NCBI GenBank assembly: GCA_000469685.2
Contig: LS997563.1
Span: 34,440,468 to 34,504,467 of the forward strand
Length of the DNA stretch: 64,000 nt
DNA from: Haemonchus contortus
Taxonomy: Eukaryota; Nematoda; Chromadorea; Rhabditida; Trichostrongylidae
Reading direction: 5' to 3'
The position numbers and the translations under genes are program-made. The notes under the pieces are model-generated. The model was not told the DNA's origin and searched no databases. It worked only from the letters and a program-made list of their open reading frames with translations. This document shows, piece by piece, positions 23,021 to 35,500 of the stretch (position 1 is its first letter; each line of letters begins with the position of its first letter).

Positions 23021-23763
23021 TTCACTTGATTGTTGCCTTGCCTTGAATCAAGGTAAATCGGTCGATGCGATTCCGCCATCCCCTGAGACTGTATATCCCA
23101 CGGAGCCATTCCAGTGGTCAAAGTCTCCTAGCCTAATTGAACCCTATTCTTTTAGTTTTAGCAGGCAGTTATTGGAGAGAATCTTTATTTCCTGATAACG
23201 GCAATGGTGGTTCATTCTCCCAAATTCATTATTTTTTCTTCTGGTTCGGCGAGAATCTTGGAAAAATTCCCGTTTTCGTGTGAACGATCGACTGGACGAT
23301 CGATCAGATGACTTTAAATCAGGTAATCCGATTGCTAAATCCGGCATATACATGGGGAAGTGATTGAAAATGCTTGAGACCACCCTTAGTGGACTGAAAT
23401 GAGATTTGAGTATTAGTATGCCAACTGTTCGGCTTATCTGTGGATTTCGATGCTGTTCGCTTCAGAATGAAACATGATTGGAAATTTCCTGTTTCAAGTA
23501 TTCTGTATAAGTAGCGTTGGGAAATCCATCAAACTGATACGGGGAAATCCATCGCATTGATACAGATCGAACCGCGGTCGTATCTACGGATAAAATATAT
23601 TAGAAGAATATGTAGACGGGCACTTCATTGTTACTGCACTACCATTGCCCTCTACCTGTAAGATCGAAAGGCAGCGTGATTGTGATTGATGTGGCAAGCC
23701 ACGCGGGTAATCGAATGATGATAGAAGGAGGGAAGCCTGGAAATCATTCTTTCATGCGGATGT

Positions 23764-24100
23764 ACGTACCCGCCAGTGGACCGCTGTATAGCCCAGCCAC
23801 CGAGTGGATTGCCGTATCCGACCCAGCCTCCGCCGATCAGAGGGACGCTGTCTGGACAAGTGGCACCGTTGCCAAGTCTACCCATTGTAATCCAGGTGAC
23901 GAGTCCAGTCTCTGGACAGGTGAGTGAAGTTTCTCTCTTAGTTGCGGGTTTGGTGTGGTCAAGAGAGAGATTGTGTTCGGAGTGTTGTATCCGCGATGGA
24001 GATTGGAGACGCGAGAAGGATGATCCCGTCGTATCGTGGCAGTATCTGTGGACGAGGTGGTCGCTGCCCACGCAGAGGACGCCGCGCAGAAAGGAAACGA
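23764..24100 (+). other. Possible proline-rich coding segment followed by an Arg-rich frame
   Basis: From about 23764 one frame reads YPPVDRCIAQPPSGLPYPTQ, then PPPIRGTLSGQVAPLPSLPI, and ends at a good donor (CAG/GTGAGT at about 23919-23924). Beyond it, 24020-24091 reads MIPSYRGSICGRGGRCPRRG, then RRAERKRY and a stop. The composition is strongly biased and GC-richer than the flanks. I find no matching upstream exon or homologue, so this may be a small gene, part of one, or chance. An overlapping 170-codon minus-strand frame (23652-24164) is the alternative. Confidence 0.25.
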
Positions 24101-25435
24101 TACTAAACGTGTTCGTTGAAAAATGTGAAAACAGAAAAAAACTGTGGGCTGGGGCGCAGGGCATAACGAAAAATAAGCAAGTGACTTCGAATGTAAGGGT
24201 TGAATGATTGTTCAGGTAGGCTGCTAGCTGGAGAAGCCGCTACGAAATGGAAGGATAAGAAGTTGGGGAAGAAATCAGTATCACAGCGCTATATAAACCC
24301 CCTGAACCGCATTGAACAGTTCCATCCTAGTGTTCATCGCATCTCAAGTACCTGTATGACCTCATGGGTGAGAAACGAGCAGAACATAGTCTGTCAGTGC
24401 CATTCCATAGTCAAGCAAACAATTGTTTTGTTTGGGTAAAGAGTGAAGCTCACTGCGCTTCACTTTCTCACTAAGTTTAGGAAATGAGTGTGCGAGATCT
24501 AAAAGCTGATTACTATCTGGACGAGAGAGTCCAGACATTGTCAGAAGACCGAAGACGATCGATCTTGCGCTCCATCGATGATTCAGCCGACCTGTGAGCA
24601 AGTTTAAAGGCAAGCCCGGTCTACTGCTGAGTTCACTAAAACGATTCGTTTCGTTGAGTCCACTCTAATCGCACATCCACTATTTCGGTTTTCATATATC
24701 GCCCGTTTTCGCTCATTTTTAGCGTTTATTCTTTCTCATGTGATTCCAACGACTTAATATCGACCCTATACATTAAGCGAGCTATTTTTTCTTTTTACTT
24801 CCCTATGAATACTGTGCAAAATTACATTGAACTACGCCGTGAGGTACGAGCATCACCCTCCGTGTCCTATGGCAAGATCTATTCAATTACTCATCAACTG
24901 TGTTAGTTGGTCCGATTATTCTCGTTTTCCGCTTATTATAGCAATTTTCTCGTTATTTCATCCGATCATTTTTTGTATACCAATCGTTAAGTGACAAAGT
25001 ACTTCCGAACTTGCCAATTGAATTACTAGTTTCTGCTGCGAAGGAGGACCACTCCATAACGTATCTTTCCGTCATCGCTTTTGCATCTTTCTTGAAAGTG
25101 TTTGAATTTTTCTTCGCTATGATGCGATGGCGGAAAAAATGAAGGTAGATGGGGCCATTTCATTTCATGTCGTATCTTTAGATGTGAGGGCTAAAACGCA
25201 GCAACGTAATCGGCGCCGGTTGGTATAGCTCAGCATGGCCATTGCTAGTTGTGGGCAACCAGAAGGAATGCAGAGGTGTGAAACAAAACATCATTCAAAT
25301 GAATACCGTCTTAGTGAGATTCATTAGTACGCCGTTCGGCCTACAGTTATCAGTGCTGTTCAGGCAATTGCCCAATAATTCTTCCCTGTTATAATATTCT
25401 AAATTCTTTGAACATCATCCAGCTCGTTTTGGGAT

Positions 25436-25676
25436 ACGCCCCGACATTTGGCTCCCATTCAGAATCATAGTGGCGTTATGAATGTGTATGTAGCTCCTAT
25501 AATGACTTGCGGCAGCCAGCCGATTTACAATTCGGTGTATTCATCCTACCAGACGAGCTTGGTACCAAATAGCTGACTCGGGAGGGACGGTTAGCGCGAG
25601 CGAATATCGATCCGGAATTCGATTCCTGGGTCATACGTATGTGATCGAGCAGAACTTGCCAATACACCACTTCCGT
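25436..25676 (-). mobile_element. tRNA-derived SINE copy, diverged
   Basis: The body matches the 18835-19138 copy from the CGCCCCGACATTTGGCTC... region through TGACTTGCGGCAGCCAGCCG to a mutated B box. It is more diverged than the reference copy, with substitutions in the A and B boxes. Confidence 0.75.
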
Positions 25677-26282
25677 CTACTTTAATAGATAGTATATTTA
25701 TTTTGTGTAGTATTTATACTGTATGTATAGTAAAGACTGTCAAGTCATCTCTAGGGCAAGTGCAGTCATTTGTTCATGAATCATTCAATCGATAATTAAT
25801 TTGTTGTAGATATTTCTACACATTGATTTATATTATTAATCAAAACTAACTTCTTACTGATTTTTCACCGCTGAAGTTTACTGCTGGTTATTCACCAACT
25901 CCAACTCACTGATGAGCCTCGGGGGTTGCTGATTCGAAATGATTCGTCTCAGCGCAAGTGGGACGGTTTACATGTACTTTCATTATACATTAATTGAATC
26001 TGGGTGTTCCTTGTAGCCATTTCTCCTGACGGTGTCTACAAATGCATTGTAACATTGAGTCTTTCTCACAAATGTTGGCCTCTACTAGCAATTTCTGTCA
26101 GCCATACCTCAATTCTTTGTCCACCCCTATCACAGGTTCGGTACTTCTTCGAGGGAAGGAATCGATGTTCACAGCTGTCTCTGAAAAATCCGCAGCCTCT
26201 TACCCTAATGAACGCAGAGCATAAGTCTTACGCCGATCCCATGCAAGGTGATGGCAAAAATAGTGGAATCGTTTTCTTGAGC

Positions 26283-26405
26283 TGATACAATGCCCTTGGT
26301 GGTGTGCCGATTTACAAGTCAGTGTTCCTTCTGGACAGGTCTGGTGCCAATCAGGAGTGGAAGGTTTGAGTGGCCTAAACGGATATCTTCCCGGCATTCA
26401 ACACC
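26283..26405 (-). mobile_element. tRNA-derived SINE fragment
   Basis: Only the middle of the body is present (CCGATTTACAAGTCAGTG..., TCTGGTGCCAATCAGGAGTG). Tail and tRNA head are missing or too diverged to place. Confidence 0.6.
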
Positions 26406-29400
26406 CGGCTATGGATGTGTATAACTATCTACACACCCTTCGCAAAAGTTAGATATACATTAGCGCTCAGATGTATTCGGCGAAATGCTTCTTCAATTTT
26501 ACTCTTTAGTCGTAACTCCTTTCCTCCTGGATCCAATCATGCGGCATTTCAATATGTGTAGCATGGGTGTATTGTGGATATTTATCACGATTAACCTGCA
26601 ATCTGATCGTGTTCCAGATATCCCAAAAGGCTTGAACTGAGAATCAACTGAAAAAAACAGATGATGTTTCTTCTGGCACATCTTTTCTTTTTGCGAAGTC
26701 TGAAGTGTACGAGCACTAATGCCGAACATAGTAGAGAAGAATAACGCACATAAGGTGCGAATAACTGCAGATGTCACTATCTTAGCTCAAGCGAAGTCTG
26801 CTACCGCCAGAAACACTCTGCTCTCAGTTGTGTGGATATTGCTGCTTTGCACTCAACTAGCGTTATATAGTGTGAAATATGCTTTATTTTACTTTGCTTT
26901 ATTTGAACATATCAAAATTTCGCGCGATTCTCTCCATCAAGAAAAAAGTTATGAACGAAAAAACGCAAGAGCGTTTGGCCAAAGACTTTAGAGCGCTATT
27001 GTGATAACTGCTCGAATTGTTCTCCATTGTCTCTAAACTCGAAAGTTGTCGTTTGCTAACGGCCTTGTTGTGGTTGCACGATTCACAATGGAGCACGTAT
27101 GTTGAGAATTCAAGAAGCTGGTCCGTTCCCGGGCTGATTCAATGATTTCGTTCTGTTGTACGCTTCGAGCACATGAATCTTAGAAATGATCAATAGCGAA
27201 TATCAGGAAATATGTAGCAAAATGAAGGTGACAGTGGCACAAAGTTTCTTCTTTCAGTTGTACTCGTAGTCCCTATCCATGGCGACAATGAAGAAAGACA
27301 TTTTTATCATAGCATTCTTTGCTTACCGTAGCCAATTCTTTGCCAACTTCGTAGCGATTGCAAGCGTCCGAAGTCTCGTAAAGATACACCTCTCATATCA
27401 CCGCCGTTGTTATACCATCGTACAACTGCCTACTCTAACTAGTTGTATAATATAACACATTCTTCAAAAACTGCAGGTTTTCACGTTTTCGCCGCCGATG
27501 CACTACCAACATACTTGTCTATTCTACTGAAGAGGGTACTACACAACTATCGAGTACTGTGCCTTTACCTTGCACCATAGAAAATGAAGGGGATCACTTT
27601 TTTGGGAGGATTCCTCGAATGCTACCGTAACCGGATTTTACACTATTGATTTAATCGTCACCCTTCACATGACCTAATCCGTTTTTCTCCCCTATTCGAC
27701 ATAGACACGTTTTGCGAAGATTTTTTGGGACGGAGGAACGCTGGAAACGTATGGATTTTATGATAACACCCTTAATCAGAGCTTCTGCGCTCAGAAAATC
27801 ACGGTAACAGAAGAGTAGTCATATGATATTTATAACATAGAAATCTGTTACAATCCATATGGCACTATATCACTCTTGAGTATAATCATTATTATAAATA
27901 AACGCAACGTGACAATAGTAGCTCAACTTAAAAAGTAGAAACATCGGTGACGGCAGAAGAGGCGAAACGTTTATTTAAATAATTTCGTTGGAGGTTCATC
28001 TAATTCTTGGTAATCTTCAGTTGTTGTAAAGAGAATGATGAACTCAAGTAGGCTGGTTCGCACGATCAGTTACATAATTCGAACTCTTCCGAAAAAGAGA
28101 ACTCGAATTCGGCAGACGATGGTCGCGGTTGGAAAAATCTCTTGAAAAATCTCAGTGCAACGACTGAAGAAGACGAACAAACGAGACCTCCTGATAATCT
28201 CAATGATTGGGAGAACAAAAAGAAGCTAAGTCTGGACAACTTTTTCGTGTATACAAAACACAGTACAAGGGTAACCTAACAATACATACGTGTATCACAT
28301 TGACAGGACATTAAGGGAAATTAAAATATGATTATGTCCAAATGGTGGATGGTTGACTAGACTGTAGACTAGAAAAAAATGAGAGTAAACCATGAACATG
28401 TCTATGTACCTGATGCGGATGATGTGACAAGCCGGACGAGCTTTCACCAAACATGGGCGAGATTCCTTTCTTTATCATTATCGCCTCCATTCATCATGCA
28501 CAGTGAATACAAGTCCGGTTTTCGTGAACTGTCCATCAAAGTATTACCCGATTAACTGAGGAAGGGGAGATGTACAATTTATTAATAAAGGCTGAGAGGT
28601 GGTTTTGGTTGCTAAGGGGGTTTAAACAGTACATTGCAGTGGCTTTGACTCAGGACTACAGGAAACGACAGATTACCCTAAGATTACATACTTTTACTAC
28701 GAAATAAACAGAATTTTGTGGAAAAAGATTTTTTTGTGTCAAAAAACTTACCCAAGGCACTAAAGTAAATTCCACAGCTTCCATTCAAAAGCAGGATGTG
28801 CGACAAATTGGCGAAGATGAAAAATGGGAGTGGGAGTGGGGAAAATTTCGTTATTGAGAAGAAGCCGAAACAGTCATCAACAATGGATGTCAAAGGAAAT
28901 ATCCCGATAAGTAAAATCCTTTAATGAGCTCCTGCTGCTCCCGATTCAATGACAACTGCTCTCTAGGCTGCGCTACTATAGGTCGTGTGTCATCCCACCA
29001 GTTTCATCAACCCTACCTGATGGCGAGGATGAAAAAATGGAGCTCATGAGGTTAGTGTCCAGCGCCTAGAGACGTTGTTATTAGCGCACTTGTCATTGCA
29101 AAAGCGTCTCATTTGCCTATGTTCCATCCATGAGGGCACAACTCATCATACGCATTGCCTTTGGTCAGTAAAGCTACCTAATCTGTCAAAGCAATGAGGG
29201 CAAATAAAACCGTTTTGATTTCATCTGCGGTCTAATAGTAGCACGTATGACAAGAAGGGGGTGTAGATGGGTTTCAATATCGAGCTAAACTCCATGTTCC
29301 GGCCCTATGTTTCCCACCACCTCAGAAAAATAGAAGTCGACAGACGAGCCGAAAATACCCAATTGCCATTTCTTCGAAGAAACATAGATTAGAAATTGTT

Positions 29401-29582
29401 TTATGGCAGTTTGACCATCTCCGACTTCCTTCCTTCGGCAAATGAGGAGTATCAGTGTGGATCATGGACTTTGGCTACAATTCTATCGGCTTCAATCTTC
29501 TGGCCATGTGTGGAGATGCCAATGAGATGATTGTCGATAGAAGACGAAGGGATAATGTAGGAGCAGTGATTAACCTTGAAAT

Positions 29583-32500
29583 TTAGTGACGACCATCAAG
29601 TGCGTCGAGATATTTGTAGTCGATTAAACGCGGGATGAGTGTGTGCCTGAAACGAGTGAGGATCACCTCCTTCAACCCCCTTACACTGTTATGACCCATC
29701 AGTAATGATCACATACGACTAGATAGGACTCGTAAAATGAAAAAAGAACCACTCTACAAAACTGCAAATACCTAACTTCGCACGGTGCTTTCAACTCCTG
29801 TGTCACAGTAAAGCACTATTCTTCACAGTTCCCTGCTGAACTGGAGCGGCACAGTTGTGTGAAATAAGTTACAGTTTGCGAGGTCTTCAAATAGTCCTGC
29901 TCGCAGTTGTCCAACCAGGGGTGTCGTGCGAATCTATCGCCGAGCTAATGGGGTTACGTCTCACTCGCACTCGCATTCGCACACGCCACATTGTCCGGAC
30001 TGTACAACAGTTTTGGGACGGAATGCTCGTGTCAGTTCTGTGCTTCTGCTTCGGTTTCATGCCTTCGGTCGACTCTGAGACCAAACAAACAATTTCGTGA
30101 CATGGTCGTCTTAGGTGAAGGTTTAACTCTCAAGGTGCTGTATCGCGACCCTATTATTGTGCTGCCTTCCTACACGCCAGTTACGCAAGGTATGCGTAAC
30201 TGGATGCGTATCACCCAACTTTTACAAATCATGGATGTAGTGTATTGACCTGATTAGCATGAGCGAGAGCAGGCTACAACGAAAATTGGCCATGTACCTT
30301 CTGAAAACTAGCGCACCTTCACATGAAGGCCATGCATTCACACCTTCGGACACACCAAGGCTTTTCAATCGTGCACATCACAATCTCAATTCGTTCGGAC
30401 GATTTTGTTGTCCTGCTCTATCCACCGTTTGATGTCCATGCACACGCACAACGCAATTCCATATACAATTAAAAAACTCACCTGATTGGCAGGAAAAAGA
30501 AGCACACGATAGGGAACACCATCTCGATGAAGGGATATGGGGAGAAGCCAAATGCGCATAATATGATTAATTGTAGTAATTGGCAGGCAGTGAATAGGTG
30601 AACTTTTCGTTGTGGAACTTTTCGAATGTAGTGAGTTGGCGGGTAAGCTTGCTGAAATTCGCGATTATAAGAGAAGACCATAGAGAGAGTGAAATTAAAT
30701 GGCAGTCAGTGGTGTAAAATTGGTACTGACTGTGAGCATGTGCCTAAAAGTTTGGGGATGCAGTTCGGCATGAATATAGTTTCACAAATATGAATATAGT
30801 TTGCCTTATGAAACTTCGGCTGTGGCACTATGGCAGCGAAAAACCAAGCGGAAATGTCAGCTTCGATAATGATGGCTTACTTTGGAACGCGCTTAGCAGA
30901 GATAATGTTTTGGGCGACAATCAATCTCGATTTCGGGATGAATTCCCGCATCGCATTAAACTTCGCTTCAGGATCTCTGTGGTTTTCGAATGTGTATGTA
31001 GCATATACAATGACTTGTGGTACCCAGCCCATGTATCAGGGCTCATATCCTTACAGACGGAGTTGCTTCCAATTGAGCGACTTCTTAAGATGGAAATAAA
31101 GATGGAGGTTAGTATCGAAGCGGGATTCAAACCCCCTAAAATCCTACAGGATTCTCAATACCTCGTTCCCGCGGCGTTTGCTACCCTCGATTGAAAATCT
31201 GATGCAAGAAGAAACGAGGACATTCTCATGAGAGCCCTTTTTTTATAAGAGCGCCCTCTACTCACATCACACCAGCACTGATCGCGCCGCTCAGCTAGCT
31301 TTCAGATAATTTGTCGAAGACCCATAGAGTTTCACGAGCCTTAAAAAATGCTCTACTGTACCTGTTCAGTAATGAGTAGCAGCAGCCGTTCAAACATTTC
31401 ATTGCCGGATAACGACGTAAGCGCCATGTAAAGGAATAATCCATGTAGCACCGACGTAGGAATCAGTTGAAGTGGATATGGTATCAAATAATACGTAGAG
31501 AACAGTATCATTACATGGGCGATCAGGGTTGCCAGCCGAGTTTCTCGAACGTTCATGATCCTGTAAAAGTATACTTTCATCTATTGCGGATTGATCATCA
31601 GAACGGAAAGGGTGGCTAATGTTTAGAAAAAAGTATAGTCGAGAAGTTTCGAAATCAACCCCTTTGGTCCTTTTTTTATATAGTCACTGTGATTGCTTGT
31701 AGCTACCGTGCACGTAAAGCAGCTCTGACTGCCCATCATTAGGGATGTTCGAATTGAATGCCTAATGGACCGCATAGCCCTCATTTACTAACCTTTTAAG
31801 GACTTCTGATATGGGCGATTAAAAAAGAATAGGGCAAATTGAAAGCCTAAAAAGATTAGAGAGGGATGAAACGGTGAGGGATCTGGGTGGGACACAAAAA
31901 GAGCTCAGGGGGATTCGCATAAAGGAAAGCGGTCCTGTTCGAGAGCCTATTCAACTTCCCGAAGACCAAAACCACGGTTCCCCTGTGACATCCTGTAGAA
32001 CACCCTACATTCAACTGGAGACCTTTTAGAATGCACCAGCAAAGCGGAGCGGTCAATTATCCATGTGAGCGGTGTGGATTTTATTTGTGAAAGAGTCTCA
32101 CTATTCTTCATGCCACCCACCCACTCTCTTGAAGTTCGCCGAGCGCTTTGTTTAGTTGAAAAATCTTAAGTGGAAAATAACCTACACTTCATGCACATGT
32201 CCTTGTGAGACGCGCTCCTCAACGTCGGCCAAAGCTCGCAAATGTAACGGAGAATGTGGTAGTGCGCCATGCATCCATGGTAAGCCAAATACCGACAGAA
32301 ATACGTTCAGAAGGGCTACCACGAACAGGTCGAGGTTTTGCGTTGAGCCTTTCTTCAGCCTGAGATTTTGAACAATTAGATCAACAGAATCCGAGAGTTA
32401 TTGGGAAACAGGAAAATAGGATATCCTATACTATATTAGAAATCTGATGAACCGAATATAGACAGAATGTTTTCAAGCAATAATAGAAATGCTCATAATG

Positions 32501-35500
32501 GAAATTGTAGGTGGAAGCTGGATCTCCCTATCCCAAAAACATCAGGGTGAGTTTCTTCGGATGTTGTTCCGGCTTTTATTGTACGTTACCGTTCCTCGTG
32601 ATGAAATAGGCGAACCAACTCACTTGTTCTGAGGATTGTTCACAATGGCCGAAGTGATGTTTTGATCCATGAAGAAAAGAAATGACAGCGAGAATCCTAG
32701 TAAAAGGCACACAAAGTAGCCGGATGGTGGCAGTGAAAAGATATCTGCCGGTTGCATTATGGGCACCTCTCCTCGCAATTTGAATCGATCCTCTGAAAAA
32801 AGTATTTCATGCTCAGCTTGGTTAATCATGATTGAAATGGAAATTTCAGAAGAGGCACTCACTTGCGATATCGGAGAAACAGTATGACCCTGTGAAAGAC
32901 ATAATAAGCACCGATGCAGGTAGGGCATAGTCTGCCAGCCATTCACGACGTGACCGCGTAAGGTAGGGCGTCTGAAAAGCGCTACTATCTAAGTTGTGTC
33001 ATCTCAGTTATCGAAGATAATGGTAGAGCTTAGATGGATCAAAGAGGGAGGATAAACAGAAGAGGAAGATGTAAGGCCAAATCTGAAATATAATCCTCGA
33101 GCCATTACACCTAGAGAGAGAATAGTCATAGGCTTTCAGCGAAAACTTGACATCTTTCCAAAATCAAAATAATTATTTCATCATTATTGCGTTACAGGAC
33201 TGTTTGTTCGAAGGTTTCCAAAAATTTCAGATCGTCAGTGATTCGGCCTAAAAAGACATGGGTGGAATTTTCTAGAATTTCCAGCCCGTCTTATTAGATA
33301 TAACTCTATGCCTACGAATCGAACGGCGACCCAAAAACTACAGTAATCACAACGACTTCAACCCCGGCCAAATGGCTGTGTTACAGAGGTCTCTGGGCAA
33401 GTATCCCGCGACATTCTTCATGATTTTCTCCATGTACAGATATTACGCCAGATATCCCAGTTTCATTGGAAAGCATAATCTTAGGGCTGCTCTTCTGAAG
33501 GGACATCATGAGAGGGTGTACAATTGAAAAACTTGAAAATGTCGGGAAAGGCGTTTTCTTTCGTAGGATGACAAAAATCCAATAAAATCGATACGCTACC
33601 TTTCTAAAGTTATATAGAAATAGACCAAGCCATAATGTGCCAAACATTAGCAACATGTACAGTATTGAGGTGTCACGTCGACAAAGTACACCGGTCTCCT
33701 GAAAAATCTCGGTTAGAAATCGGATAGACGGTTTGACACTAGAAACTGCACAATTTAGAGGTTTCGAGGAAAAAGGGTTTGACATACCTCTAGCACCGTA
33801 GACGTATTGTTGAAGGTGGTCAAATTGTCTCTGTTGGCATTCGTTGCGTCACATCCGCTGTAGTTTTTGAGGAATACTGAATTTTCAATTTTGAAAGCGA
33901 TCATGAATGAGCATACATATTCAGCATGAAAAAAGTTATGATCGATGATGATTTGATAGAGTACCTCTGAGTGTTACTGTATGTAGAAAAAGGAAGGTTC
34001 AGAAGTTGTAGGAGTTCAGTAAAATTATACGAAGATAGAAATCAAAATTTGGGATTTCAAGTAATGGTGGTTTGAAGGGTAGGCTCTCTTACTAGGTGTC
34101 ATTGAGGAGAGAATAAATTCAAACAGAATCTTAAGAACTAGTATGACTACAAAATAAAATACTCACTATTATGTATGGCCCGTATACTTTCTACAGTGAA
34201 GGCTATGGCTATGAATAACGAGAACATTTCTTCAGCAGACCTGAAAAGATTGAAGACATTGTCAAGTATGCTCAAAAAAAATTTATTGTTATTGTTCGTA
34301 TTCTTGCACACAAACAACTAAAGTGATAAACAAAACCCAAAACGAAGGTAGTAGACTTCTTCAAAGTAGCCCCCCATAGCTCGAATCTCGAACTCAACCT
34401 CAACCTTGAAAACCAAATTCATTTGAACAGAAACCTAACCTGTACAGTGATTTAAATTAGCTAATCAAGTGGAGACTGAGCTATTGCGAGGGAACGATTC
34501 TATATCCGGGTGAGGCAGGTCTGGGTAGGCAAAGAAAAGCACGGGATGTCCCACCCTCGTTCCCTTTCTTCATGCAAGCAAGCCGTCGAGTATTTCTTTT
34601 CTTTCAAAGCTAATGGTACATCCAATACACCGGAATATGCATGAATTCATTCGGTAGGTAGCGGGAGCGGTGCTAATCAGGATACCCTCGAAGCTATATC
34701 CATAGGGGTAACCAATTGATCTGGCAATCTCTGATCCCTGACTTGATGGGTGTACATCACAGCTATCGTTTGTGCCCCTTCATTTTTCGGTAGTGTAATA
34801 AGACTGTGTATACATAAACAAAATAGCTACACAGCCCGATATAGAGCCACCTACCGTGTCGCCAACTTCATCAAGCTGCATAACTCAGTCGCTGAGTATA
34901 GAACAAGAAATAATTGGCAGAATAAACCGACGCAAGCATACATGGCAAAGAAATCGTAGCCAAGTTCTTGAGAGATTTTGAAGATCACTAAAAAACAATC
35001 GTATAAAAAGTATAATAACGTATGAAACTCGACAAGCCTACCTTTTATATAAATGGCTAACGGTACAGTAGTGAGCAATATGATCATCGGTTGACCACCA
35101 CATAATGAGAAAAAGATGCCACCGATAGCTTGGGCAATTATCACTTTCCGTACATCTAAAACCAATTTTCAAGCAAGGAGGTTTGACATTTTGAATCATA
35201 TGAAATGCTTTATCAGCTGGGATCGTAATCATGAGCCCGGAAACAATATCGCATCCCAATCACCATCGGACTATCGCGGATGCTGTTGATTAGGACCAAC
35301 TTTTGAGTGCTCAAATGCGATTACCTTCTCAGAATCATTCAAGGAGTGCAAATCGTGGGGGTGCTCAAGCAAGTGCTATGATCGGACCTATGAGCTCTGA
35401 ACGAAAGAAATGCTACGCTTCGGGTTCTCTAGGCGAGGAAACCTACACGACTACTTCGGCGACAGGGACGAATGAAGACATTACTGGTGCCCGCTCAAGG

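Larger units (their letters stand above)
24101..29582. other. Gene-poor stretch between the retro-remnants and the SLC4 gene's 3' end
   Basis: Apart from two SINE copies (25436-25676 and 26283-26405) I find only frames under 100 codons, with no recognisable similarity. Part of the 3' end of the minus-strand transporter mRNA must lie just below 29583, but no clear polyadenylation signal was identified. Confidence 0.45.

Noticed and set aside
23652..24164. 170-codon minus-strand open frame as a gene
   Set aside because: It is antisense to an equally long, more plausible proline-rich frame, and its composition (His, Ser, Pro) looks like a shadow; left as ambiguous only.
30251..30314. Candidate exon after SLC4 exon 18 ([16 protein letters not shown])
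   Set aside because: The exon at 29583-29646 gives the expected SLC4A11 ending ([20 protein letters not shown]) in phase.
33420..33575. Frame [18 protein letters not shown] as the next SLC4 exon after exon 13
   Set aside because: It does not resemble the family; 32863-32971 ([20 protein letters not shown]) does and fits the phase.
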